13,082 nt of DNA, taken from Clostridia bacterium. Lineage in GTDB: Bacteria; Bacillota; Clostridia; Oscillospirales; CAG-272. The translations under genes were made by a program, and so were the position numbers. Positions 1 through 6,612 of this stretch are shown here, piece by piece. The DNA lies in contig JAGBWH010000164.1 in the NCBI GenBank assembly GCA_017629925.1, positions 1 through 13,082 of the forward strand. The letters are read 5' to 3'. The stretch's first letter is position 1. Each line of letters begins with the position of its first letter. The notes beneath the pieces are model-generated. The model was not told the DNA's origin. It did no database searches and worked only from the letters and a program-made list of their open reading frames with translations.

Positions 1-1677
1 GCCGTTTTGATAGCGTTCAAGATCTTCAAAAATCACATTGGCGAGATTTTGGAAATAACTATCCCAAATACGTTTACCGCGATTGTTGCGACCAAGCACG
101 TCTGCCAAACCATCGCCGGAGATGCCAAACACAGAAGACACGCCACCAATGGCATCGCCTGCAATCTCAAAGATTTGGTTGACAATGGCTTGAATGGGCT
201 TTTTATAGGTTTTATCCAAAGCTTGGCGCAAACCGGAAAGAATAGCAAAGAGGTTGGTATCCTTGGATTTGACACGAGGTTTGGGCTCGTGAATCATGAT
301 CTTGCCCTCTTTTTCCAACTTGATCATGCGGTCAAGGCGTGTCTCGCCTTTAAGCAGGTCAGAGAACTGATACACGTCCTCCGTCCAGAAGGCTTTGAGT
401 GCCATAGATGCACTGTCGTCGAGTTTCACGCCTGCGGCGGGAGTACCAATTAAGGTATTGTATTGTCTGGATGCCTCAAAGCTATCCACATGGAAGTAAT
501 GGCGTTTTGCCACCAAATAAAATACATCATCCATGCTTCTGCATTGGCGCAGAGTCTCTTGCAATTTCGCTTCAAAACGGAAACCGGGATCGTCAGCCTC
601 GGCTGTGTCATATACACCGTCCGACAAAGAGAGCAAAGCGCAGGGTTTTTTGAGGCTCATATATCTACATTTAATGATATTATCTGTGTAATAGCCTTTA
701 TCTCCCATCTCACCTTGTTTAGCTTGAGGGCCAAAGGAAATAAAAGCGGACATGGCGTTATCGGGGAAAGCATCGTCACAGCTGACTTGCCAAACACCCT
801 CTTTGCCATCTACGACATAGCAACGCACGTCTCCGATATGGAAGCAAGCAGCAGAAATATCCTCGCCATCTTCTATGGCAAGCCAAATACCAAAGGTATT
901 GGGCAGATAATATCTCAAAACGTTGCTACCAATTTGGAAACCAGCGGCATTACCGTCTTCGTATTCTACTTGTGCACCAAACATTCTGCCCCATTTATCC
1001 TCTTGGAGAAGATTGTCTTTGAGTTCGCCTTGCACATAGGCAGTCATCGCGTCACACAGGGCTTTCGTGTTTTCAGCATCCCATTTTTCTACGCGATGGT
1101 TTTCGTCTCTAAAATAACGAATAAGGAAGTAATACATGGCCACAGAGGTGAGTCTGGCACCCACATAGGCACTTGTACGTTTGAAAAACGGCTCATCCAA
1201 AGGAGGCAAATAATCATTGCCCGTCTCGTCTTTTTCTCCGCCAAAGAAAGAGTAGAGAGGAGAGATGCCGAAATTGCGCTCTGCATAGGCTCTCACTTCT
1301 TCATAGATCTCTTTTTCGGAAAACAGTTCGGGGAATAAGCGTCTAAGCAACAGCCCCAAAGCCAAACGTGCAACACGTCTGGTATCGCTCGGTTTGGTAT
1401 CGGGGAAAAATTCGTGCATATAGTCTTCTATGTACTTTTGCAGACAATAGTTTTTGGTGCTACCGCTACCCAGACCGTCATCTGCCAGCGTCATATGAAG
1501 CACCTTTCCCTCTCCACAAGGAATTTGCGCCACGAGAGGATAGGCGTCCTCACCGCACGCTTTATCCAATGTTCTTCTTTCCCCATACATGGTCACGCTG
1601 TCAGGCGCAATGTTGCAAAATGTCAAATTAGGGAAAAGTGAATTATCATCTGTATTTACAATAAAATGTTCCCGCAT
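1..1677 (-). CDS. PP2C-family serine/threonine phosphatase-like protein, 3' end outside the window
   Basis: The frame is open from the ATG at 1677 to the window edge (559 codons, no stop), so the C-terminus is missing. PP2C motifs appear in order: GEDAY at 42-46 (the usual NED element), LADDGLGSG at 64-72 (usual DG.GG), GDVRCYVV at 282-289 (usual GDSR.Y), LSDGVYD at 351-357 and DDSAS at 420-424. The metal-binding aspartates (about D44, D67, D353, D421) are all present, so catalysis is plausible. The gap between the second and third motifs (about 210 residues) is longer than in a minimal PP2C, suggesting an insertion, and at least 130 residues follow the domain. They include a small-residue stretch rich in Gly and Val near 505-525. 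The start is fixed by GGAGG at 1684-1688, 6 nt upstream. The role is inferred: protein dephosphorylation in the cytoplasm, paired with the upstream vWA gene. No kinase is visible, but one could lie beyond the left edge. Confidence 0.82.
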   Translation of the reverse strand, partial: MREHFIVNTDDNSLFPNLTFCNIAPDSVTMYGERRTLDKACGEDAYPLVAQIPCGEGKVLHMTLADDGLGSGSTKNYCLQKYIEDYMHEFFPDTKPSDTRRVARLALGLLLRRLFPELFSEKEIYEEVRAYAERNFGISPLYSFFGGEKDETGNDYLPPLDEPFFKRTSAYVGARLTSVAMYYFLIRYFRDENHRVEKWDAENTKALCDAMTAYVQGELKDNLLQEDKWGRMFGAQVEYEDGNAAGFQIGSNVLRYYLPNTFGIWLAIEDGEDISAACFHIGDVRCYVVDGKEGVWQVSCDDAFPDNAMSAFISFGPQAKQGEMGDKGYYTDNIIKCRYMSLKKPCALLSLSDGVYDTAEADDPGFRFEAKLQETLRQCRSMDDVFYLVAKRHYFHVDSFEASRQYNTLIGTPAAGVKLDDSASMALKAFWTEDVYQFSDLLKGETRLDRMIKLEKEGKIMIHEPKPRVKSKDTNLFAILSGLRQALDKTYKKPIQAIVNQIFEIAGDAIGGVSSVFGISGDGLADVLGRNNRGKRIWDSYFQNLANVIFEDLERYQNG

Positions 1678-1683
1678 ATCAAA

Positions 1684-1707
1684 CCTCCGACACGCTTTTT
1701 ACGTGTT
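1684..1707 (-). promoter_or_regulatory. Shine-Dalgarno with small hairpin just upstream
   Basis: On the minus strand a 5-bp hairpin (ACACG at 1690-1694 with CGTGT at 1702-1706, 7-nt loop) ends one base before the strong GGAGG at 1684-1688 of the PP2C-like gene. It could modulate ribosome access or be a weak processing site. The function is unproven. Confidence 0.4.
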
Positions 1708-1755
1708 TCTAAAAATAAAAAATTATGTAATCAAAAAAATAAAATTGGATATGTA

Positions 1756-1857
1756 AAAAGGGGCTGTGCACCGCAAGAATGAGTCAAAAAACTCCTCCGT
1801 CACCAAGTGCAAGAGGATTTGCTTTTCTCCCTAAACTTGGAATGAACAGCCCCTTTT
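1756..1857. repeat. 102-bp nested inverted-repeat element between the vWA and PP2C genes
   Basis: Perfect 12-bp outer arms, AAAAGGGGCTGT (1756-1767) and ACAGCCCCTTTT (1846-1857), enclose 78 bp with further stems: GAGT/ACTC (1781-1784 with 1791-1794), CCAAGT/ACTTGG (1803-1808 with 1835-1840), and inside the latter GCAA/TTGC (1809-1812 with 1819-1822). The folded form is a three-way, cloverleaf-like structure. Read leftwards, in the direction of the flanking genes, the outer stem ends in TTTTT, so it could act as a terminator or attenuator 38 nt after the vWA stop codon. It could also be a MITE-like palindrome or an RNA processing site. No related copy was seen elsewhere in the window, and no target-site duplication was recognised. 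Confidence 0.7.
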
Positions 1858-1895
1858 CTATGTTGTATTACGCCCAAGGCGAAATACAGCAGTTA

Positions 1896-2624
1896 TTAGC
1901 AGGATTTGAAAATTTCGTCAATGATAACGCTCAGGTCGATACCTTCAAGACCATCGGCAGGGTTAACGGGATATTTGGTGGTGCTTTCGAAAGCTGCCAA
2001 GCCATCCCAAGTGTGTCCTGCTTCGTCGCTACCGTTAGGTACGAACAGAACGAGACGGTGGTTGTTGTAAACCATCTTTGTTCTGCAAACGCCACCTTGT
2101 GCGCTCTTGCCTTCGCCCCACATTTCTTGCAGGTCGGTGAAGGATTCAGGATAGTCACCATCTTCGTAGTCAGCGCAGCCGCTTCTCTCTTGGAAGTTCA
2201 TGGGATAAGCGTCGGAGAAGACAACGATGATTTGTCTGTTTTTCTTGCCGGATTCCAGAGGAGCCCAGTCGGACATGAATGCTTTGTAAACAGCTTCCAG
2301 ACCGTTTTCGGGATCGTCGCCGCCTCTGCTGCCAACATCAATAGAGCTGATGATAGCGGAGAAGGTGTCTGCGTCATCGGGCAGATTCAAGAAATCGCTT
2401 TCTTTGATAGCTGCGCCGCCTTCGGTGGCATAGTCAGAGAATTCGATCACTTTTACGCGAACGTGGTCGATCGGTTTGTTTTCTCTTTCGAATCTTTCCA
2501 CAATCAGTTGGTGCAGGCCGAGAGCTTTGCTCTTAACCTCATCCATGATAGGACCCATACTACCAGTTACGTCAATGCAAAATACGATGTCAAGATCGTA
2601 TTTGGTGCTGCCTTGTAAACCCAT
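1896..2624 (-). CDS. von Willebrand factor A (vWA) domain protein, TerY-like
   Basis: This 242-residue protein is essentially one vWA domain. The MIDAS metal site reads D18-V-T20-G-S22-M at the end of the first hydrophobic strand (residues 11-17). A GGDDPEN block at 101-107 supplies the next conserved loop, and D138 in VVFSDAYP the third. No signal peptide or membrane helix is visible, so it should be cytosolic. vWA domains bind partner proteins through a divalent metal. The start ATG has TAGGAGGA at 2633-2640 and a perfect promoter upstream. The PP2C-like gene follows 218 bp downstream on the same strand. Stand-alone vWA proteins of this kind pair with PP2C phosphatases and kinases in the TerY-P modules known from comparative genomics; membership here is inferred from context. 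A metal-chelatase-type vWA subunit is less likely because no AAA+ ATPase gene is nearby. Confidence 0.88.
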   Translation of the reverse strand: MGLQGSTKYDLDIVFCIDVTGSMGPIMDEVKSKALGLHQLIVERFERENKPIDHVRVKVIEFSDYATEGGAAIKESDFLNLPDDADTFSAIISSIDVGSRGGDDPENGLEAVYKAFMSDWAPLESGKKNRQIIVVFSDAYPMNFQERSGCADYEDGDYPESFTDLQEMWGEGKSAQGGVCRTKMVYNNHRLVLFVPNGSDEAGHTWDGLAAFESTTKYPVNPADGLEGIDLSVIIDEIFKSC

Positions 2625-2665
2625 TTTAAAATTCCTCCTAAAAAAATAAATATTTTATTGCTTTT

Positions 2666-2694
2666 ATTATACATCTAATAATTACCTTTGTCAA
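2666..2694 (-). promoter_or_regulatory. Consensus sigma-A promoter of the vWA-PP2C unit
   Basis: On the minus strand TTGACA (2689-2694) is separated by 17 bp from TATAAT (2666-2671). Both hexamers match the vegetative consensus exactly. Transcription should start about 35 nt before the vWA start codon, leaving a short A/T-rich leader. This suggests a strong housekeeping promoter. Confidence 0.85.
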
Positions 2695-2827
2695 CTATAA
2701 TTTTGGCGATTGAGGATAAAAAAGCCGTCAAAAACCACTTTTAAACCTATTTTTTTTGTATTTTTCTTGCAAAACGGTGCCTTTGCTTCAAAATAAAAAT
2801 TTTATCGCCTGAAATTGGCTTTAGCGA

Positions 2828-2855
2828 TTGCTTTTTTTATAAAACGTGCTATAAT
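2828..2855 (+). promoter_or_regulatory. Promoter of the URO-D-family gene, with possible operator
   Basis: TTGCTT (2828-2833), a 16-bp spacer and TATAAT (2850-2855) lie about 105 bp before the start codon. An inverted repeat ATCGC/GCGAT (2804-2808 with 2824-2828) touches the -35 hexamer and could bind a regulator. It is short and may be chance. Confidence 0.6.
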
Positions 2856-2881
2856 TGTTTTACTATCCCCTGCTATCCGTG

Positions 2882-2916
2882 AGTGATGCGCGGAGATTTG
2901 CATATTGAGCATCACT
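2882..2916 (+). promoter_or_regulatory. Leader hairpin of the URO-D-family gene
   Basis: AGTGATGC (2882-2889) and GCATCACT (2909-2916) are perfect 8-bp arms with a 19-nt loop, lying between the predicted transcription start and the ribosome binding site. There is no T tract, so it is not a terminator. It may be a 5' UTR stem-loop or an operator. Confidence 0.45.
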
Positions 2917-2960
2917 TTCATGCATTTAGACAGTATTTTTCGAGAAAAAGGAGAATTGCT

Positions 2961-4034
2961 ATGTCTTTTGAGATGACAAGCCGCGAGCGCTTTTTGCGTA
3001 TGTATGAGCATAGAGAGGCCGACCGTATTCCGATTTGCGATAATCCTTGGCGCGGCACACTTGCCCGTTGGATCAAAGAAGGAATGCCCGAAGGCATGGA
3101 GTGGGAAACCTTTTTCGGCGTAGATAAAATCCAAGCCATCGGCGTGGATATCACCCCGCAATACCCTCAGATCGTCTTGGAAGATACCCCCGAATACCAA
3201 ATCGTGAAAACCAACTGGGGCGTGACCATGAAGCAACCCAAACTGCTTGACTCCACCCCTGAATTTTTGGATTTCACCATCACCACACCCGAAAAATGGG
3301 AAGAAGCCAAAGCGCGCATGAAACCCACCCCCGACCGCATCAACTGGGAGCATCTCAAAAAGAACTTCCCTCTCTGGCAAAAAAATGGTCAATTCACCCA
3401 AGCCAACTTCTGGTTTGGCTTTGACGTGACTCACTCTTGGATGAGCGGAACAGAAACGATTTTGGTGGCAATGTACGAAGATCCCGACTGGGTGGTGGAT
3501 ATGTTCAATACCTACCTCGATATGAGCATTGCCCTCTTTGAACAAATCTGGGATGCGGGCTATCATTTCGACAGTATTCACTGGTGGGATGATATGGGCT
3601 ACAAAGGCTCTACCTTCTTCTCTCTTGATATGTATAAAGAACTTTTAGCACCCGTGCACAAACGCGCCGTTGACTGGGCGCATGAACGTGGCGTGAAAGC
3701 CCATCTGCACTCCTGCGGTGACATCATGTCTTTTGTGGATACTCTGGTCAACTACGTGGGTATCGACGCTCTCAATCCTCTGGAAGTGAAAGCCGGCATG
3801 AAGCCCCTGGAACTCAAGAAAAAATATGGCGACAAACTGGTGTTTCACGGTGGCGTAAACGCTGTGCTTTGGAATGATACCGAAGCCATTTTGGAAGAGA
3901 TCCGCGCCCTTGTGCCCACCATGAAAGAAAATGGTGGTTTTATCTTCTCCTCCGACCACTCCGTGCCCAATTCCGTTAGTTTGGAAACAATGCGCGCTAT
4001 CGTAGAAGAAGTAAAAAGACTTGGTTCTTACTAA
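2961..4034 (+). CDS. Uroporphyrinogen decarboxylase (URO-D)/MtaA-family protein
   Basis: This 357-residue protein has the length and layout of the URO-D TIM-barrel superfamily, which includes haem-pathway HemE and the zinc-dependent corrinoid:cofactor methyltransferases (MtaA, MtbA, CmuA type). The opening TSRERFLRMYEHREADRIPI resembles the family's N-terminal R-x-R region. HLHSCGD at 248-254 supplies the H-x-C pair (H250, C252) that binds zinc in the methyltransferase branch, and FSSDHSVPN near 329-337 occupies the site of the distal ligand, where H333 may replace the usual Cys. The H-x-C pair and the lack of other haem genes argue against HemE. The start at 2961 is chosen because AAAGGAGA sits directly before it; the frame extends upstream only into leader sequence. 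The gene stands alone with its own promoter and terminator and has no neighbouring corrinoid protein gene, so the substrate is unknown. Confidence 0.85.
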   Translation: MSFEMTSRERFLRMYEHREADRIPICDNPWRGTLARWIKEGMPEGMEWETFFGVDKIQAIGVDITPQYPQIVLEDTPEYQIVKTNWGVTMKQPKLLDSTPEFLDFTITTPEKWEEAKARMKPTPDRINWEHLKKNFPLWQKNGQFTQANFWFGFDVTHSWMSGTETILVAMYEDPDWVVDMFNTYLDMSIALFEQIWDAGYHFDSIHWWDDMGYKGSTFFSLDMYKELLAPVHKRAVDWAHERGVKAHLHSCGDIMSFVDTLVNYVGIDALNPLEVKAGMKPLELKKKYGDKLVFHGGVNAVLWNDTEAILEEIRALVPTMKENGGFIFSSDHSVPNSVSLETMRAIVEEVKRLGSY

Positions 4035-4126
4035 TCCCCCATACTTCGTCTCGCAAAAATGTATATCGTGTCAAGTTATCTCCTTGCCACAAGCCCTTGA
4101 GTCAACCCTTCGACCGCCAAATGAAA

Positions 4127-4164
4127 AAATACCAAGAGTAGAAATTTTCTCTTGGTATTTTTTT
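4127..4164 (+). terminator. Rho-independent terminator after the URO-D-family gene
   Basis: The 12-bp perfect stem AAATACCAAGAG (4127-4138) / CTCTTGGTATTT (4149-4160) has a 10-nt loop and ends in a T run (4158-4164). It separates the URO-D-family gene from the T-box operon. The bases between the stop codon and this stem (4035-4126) hold nothing recognisable. Confidence 0.88.
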
Positions 4165-4244
4165 GCTTTTTTCATCCATGATATATGTCAGAAAATCGTG
4201 AATTTTGTGAAAAAAATAACGTGCCCAAAAATGCAAAAAACCTA

Positions 4245-4273
4245 TTGACAAAGGCAAAATCCGGTGTTATAAT
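4245..4273 (+). promoter_or_regulatory. Consensus sigma-A promoter of the T-box/ABC importer operon
   Basis: TTGACA (4245-4250), a 17-bp spacer and TATAAT (4268-4273) match the consensus perfectly. Transcription would start near 4280, at the 5' edge of the T-box leader. Such a strong promoter fits control by premature termination rather than by initiation. Confidence 0.88.
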
Positions 4274-4279
4274 TGACGC

Positions 4280-4569
4280 ATCAAAGGCGATGATCGAAAA
4301 CCAGTAGCATCTGCCAAAACCGTACAGAGAGTTGCCGGGTGGTGCAAGGCAAACGGGGGGCGGGCGTGAATACATTTCAGGAGCTGTGCGCTGAACGGTT
4401 TTTTCTCAGTAGGACGCAACGGGTTCGACCGTGATATCGTAGGACATTCGTGCAACGACAGCACCGATGCCCGCAAAGGCTCTTTTTCGCAAGGAAAGGG
4501 TAAAGTAGAGTGGTAACACGTCTCAGACGTCTCTGCAGCCTTATGGCACAGAGGCGCGTTTTTGTTTTT
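4280..4569 (+). promoter_or_regulatory. T-box riboswitch, predicted tRNA-Tyr specific (UAC specifier)
   Basis: This untranslated leader carries the T-box landmarks in order: GATGATCG near the base of Stem I, the AGTA motif (4303-4306), AGAGAG (4326-4331), the GGTGCAA apical element (4341-4347), and a specifier region reading GTGAA-TAC-ATTTCAGGAGC. The triplet TAC at 4371-4373 is followed by A, as usual. The antiterminator is AGAG (4507-4510), bulge TGGTAACA (4511-4518), CGTC (4519-4522) pairing with GACG (4526-4529), then CTCT (4531-4534) closing on AGAG. TGGT would pair with a tRNA end of ACCA, that is discriminator A, as in bacterial tRNA-Tyr; bacterial tRNA-Trp has G. The bulge differs from the consensus TGGNACCG. 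Uncharged tRNA-Tyr binding would favour the antiterminator and switch on the importer operon. Confidence 0.9.
4528..4569 (+). terminator. Regulatory terminator of the T-box leader
   Basis: CGTCTCTG (4528-4535) pairs with CAGAGGCG (4549-4556), including one G-U pair, with an inner GCC-TTAT-GGC stem (4538-4547), then a T-rich tail from 4559. Its 5' arm overlaps bases used by the antiterminator (GACG and CTCT), so the two structures exclude each other. The stretch from 4570 to the SBP start holds a small CACTC/GAGTG hairpin (4606-4620) and the ribosome binding site. Confidence 0.85.
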
Positions 4570-4652
4570 AGAGCAAAATGTGCCCGTGCCAATATGTCCC
4601 CGCCGCACTCCATGCGAGTGTGAAAACACCATTTCAAAGGAGAACCACAAAA

Positions 4653-5645
4653 ATGAAAACCCTGAAAAAAATCCTATCTGTCGTCCTGGCGCTGACGCTG
4701 TGCGCCACCACCCTCTCTTTGCTCTCTTGCGGCAAAGACAATGGCAAAGACACATTCACCGTTGGCATTTGCCAACTGGCTCCCCATGTGGCACTTGACG
4801 CCGCTACACAAGGCTTTATTGACGCTCTGAATGCTGAGCTCGGTGCAGAAAACGTCACCATTATCAATAAAAATGCATCCGGTGAAATCCCCAACTTCAA
4901 AACGATCGTCAGCAGTTTCGTGTCTCAAAATGTAGATTTGATCATGGCAAACGCCACTCCCGCTCTCCAAGCGGCTTATGCGGCAACCGAACAAATTCCG
5001 ATTCTCGGCACATCCGTCACCGAATACGGTGTTGCACTCGGTATTGAAAACTTCTCAGGCGTCACCGGCACCAACGTATCCGGCACGTCCGACCTCGCTC
5101 CCCTCGCAGATCAAGCCCAAATGATTATTGATCTCTTCCCAGATGCTCAAAATGTTGGCATTTTGTACTGCTCCTCCGAAGCCAATTCCAAATATCAAGT
5201 AGAAGTGGTGAAAGCTTTCCTGGAAAGCAAAGGCAAAACCGTCAAAACCTTCTCATTTAGCGATTCTAATGACGTCATCCCCGTTACCACCCAAGCAGCG
5301 CAAGAAAGCGACGTCCTCTATATCCCCACAGATAACGTGGCTGCAAGCAATGCAGAAACCATCCGCAACACTTTGGACAACAATCCCACACCCGTCATTA
5401 CAGGCGAAGAAGGCGTTTGCAAATCTTGTGGCGTGGCAACGCTGACCATCGACTACTACGACCTGGGCTATGCCACAGGGCTGATGGCTGCCAAAATTCT
5501 CAAAGGCGAAGCCAAAGTCTCCGAAATGCCTATTGAATACGCACCTAATTTTACCAAAAAATACAATCCCACGATTTGCGCAGAGTTTGGCATTGATACT
5601 GCCGCACTTGAAGCACAAGGATATGTAGCAATTGAAACGAATTAA
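4653..5645 (+). CDS. ABC importer substrate-binding lipoprotein (TrpX-type, predicted tyrosine or aromatic amino acid)
   Basis: This 330-residue protein has a lysine-containing N-terminus, a hydrophobic stretch and a lipobox ending at Cys26 (LLSC), so it should be a lipoprotein anchored outside the membrane. The mature part begins FTVGICQ and contains the blocks of the ABC_sub_bind family (PF04392, TrpX type): a GEIPNFKTIV segment, DLIMANATPALQAA, then IPILGTSVTEYG and GVTGTNVSGTSD. AAAGGAG at 4636-4642 fixes the start; the frame extends further upstream without a better start. It is the first gene of an operon with permease and ATPase genes, under the T-box. The family is often linked to tryptophan. 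The UAC specifier suggests tyrosine here instead, which is an inference from regulation and not from the binding pocket. Confidence 0.9.
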   Translation: MKTLKKILSVVLALTLCATTLSLLSCGKDNGKDTFTVGICQLAPHVALDAATQGFIDALNAELGAENVTIINKNASGEIPNFKTIVSSFVSQNVDLIMANATPALQAAYAATEQIPILGTSVTEYGVALGIENFSGVTGTNVSGTSDLAPLADQAQMIIDLFPDAQNVGILYCSSEANSKYQVEVVKAFLESKGKTVKTFSFSDSNDVIPVTTQAAQESDVLYIPTDNVAASNAETIRNTLDNNPTPVITGEEGVCKSCGVATLTIDYYDLGYATGLMAAKILKGEAKVSEMPIEYAPNFTKKYNPTICAEFGIDTAALEAQGYVAIETN

Positions 5646-5700
5646 ACTCGTTTCTTGGCAGATACTATAAAGAAGTTCATCACAAAACAAGGAAAAAGAA

Positions 5701-6612
5701 ATGTTAAACTTTATAAATGCACTTCCAGGTGCCGTTGTCCAAGGTCTGATTTGGAGCATTATGGCACTCGGTATTTACATCACCTTCAAAATTTTGGATA
5801 TTGCCGATTTAACCGTAGACAGTTCCTTCTGCACGGGCGGTGCCGTCTGTATTGTCATGATGAATATGGGCTATTCCGTTCCCCTCTCCATGCTCTTGGC
5901 CTTGCTGGCAGGCATGGCGGCAGGATTTTTGACAGGCATACTTCATTCCTACATGGGCATCCCCATGATTTTGTCCGGTATTTTAACGCAACTGATTTTA
6001 TGGTCCATCAACCTCGTCAATATTATGGGCGGAGCCGCCAATCTCGCGCTGAAAAATTCGCGCAAGGTGTTTCGCTTGGTGAATTTGGCAAAAAATGATT
6101 TTTCTTTGCTTGTTTTGCTTGGTTTAACTGCCGCGGTCATAGGCGTGCTCTACTACTTCTTTGGCACCGAAATCGGCTGTGCGATCCGTGCCACGGGTTC
6201 AAACGACAAAATGAGCCGTGCCCAAGGCATCAACACCCACTTCACACGCATTTTAGGTCTTGCCATTTCTAATGGTCTGGTTGCACTTTCCGGCTCACTT
6301 TGGGCGCAATACAGAGGTGCCATAGACATCAGCGACGGTAAAGGTGCCATTGTGATTGGTCTTGCGGCGGTCATTATCGGGCAGACCTTCTTCTCAAAAA
6401 TATCTCGCAATTTCGCTGTGCAACTATTTTCCGTACTCCTCGGCAGTATCATCTACTTCATCATTTACACGGCAGCCGTCAACTGGGGCTTGAATATGGG
6501 GTATCTAAAGATGCTCGCCGCTGTGATTATGGTGGTTATGTTGTCTTTCCCCGTGATCGCAAAAAAATTCCACTTCAAAAAGAAAGTGAAAGGAGACACA
6601 ACCAATGCTTAA
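5701..6612 (+). CDS. ABC importer permease (TrpY-type, LivH/BPD_transp_2 family)
   Basis: This 303-residue, highly hydrophobic protein has about eight predicted membrane helices and a positively charged C-terminus (KKFHFKKKVK). The cytoplasmic loop GCAIRATGSNDKMSRAQGI at 159-177 is the ATPase-coupling region typical of branched-chain-type and TrpY-type permeases. AAGGAA at 5689-5694 lies 6 nt before the ATG. The gene follows the lipoprotein gene by 55 bp with no terminator between. Its last codons overlap the start of the ATPase gene by 8 bp (6605-6612), indicating translational coupling. It forms the membrane channel of the importer. Confidence 0.92.
   Translation: MLNFINALPGAVVQGLIWSIMALGIYITFKILDIADLTVDSSFCTGGAVCIVMMNMGYSVPLSMLLALLAGMAAGFLTGILHSYMGIPMILSGILTQLILWSINLVNIMGGAANLALKNSRKVFRLVNLAKNDFSLLVLLGLTAAVIGVLYYFFGTEIGCAIRATGSNDKMSRAQGINTHFTRILGLAISNGLVALSGSLWAQYRGAIDISDGKGAIVIGLAAVIIGQTFFSKISRNFAVQLFSVLLGSIIYFIIYTAAVNWGLNMGYLKMLAAVIMVVMLSFPVIAKKFHFKKKVKGDTTNA

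Noticed and set aside
463..1338. Open frame of 291 codons on the plus strand
   Set aside because: It lies opposite the PP2C-like gene, has no ribosome binding site and no recognisable motif, while the minus strand shows all PP2C motifs.
1756..1857. A tRNA gene, suggested by the cloverleaf-like fold
   Set aside because: There is no 7-bp acceptor with 3' NCCA, no T-loop TTCRA and no recognisable anticodon arm. The outer stem of 12 bp is too long.
1779..2618. Open frame of 279 codons on the plus strand
   Set aside because: It lies opposite the vWA gene and begins inside the nested repeat. The minus frame has the MIDAS motif, promoter and ribosome site.
2802..3581. Open frame of 259 codons on the minus strand
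   Set aside because: It lies opposite the URO-D-family gene and its promoter region, and shows no domain or ribosome site.
4280..4569. Tryptophan-specific T-box, expected from the importer family
   Set aside because: The triplet in the specifier context is TAC, not TGG, and the bulge base calls for discriminator A instead of the G of tRNA-Trp.
4606..4620. Short CACTC/GAGTG hairpin before the lipoprotein gene, as a terminator
   Set aside because: It has only 5 bp and no T tract, and sits 15 nt before the ribosome binding site of an active gene.
4267..4755. Open frame of 162 codons on the minus strand across the T-box
   Set aside because: The region is explained by the T-box leader and the start of the lipoprotein gene. 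The frame has an odd composition and no ribosome site.
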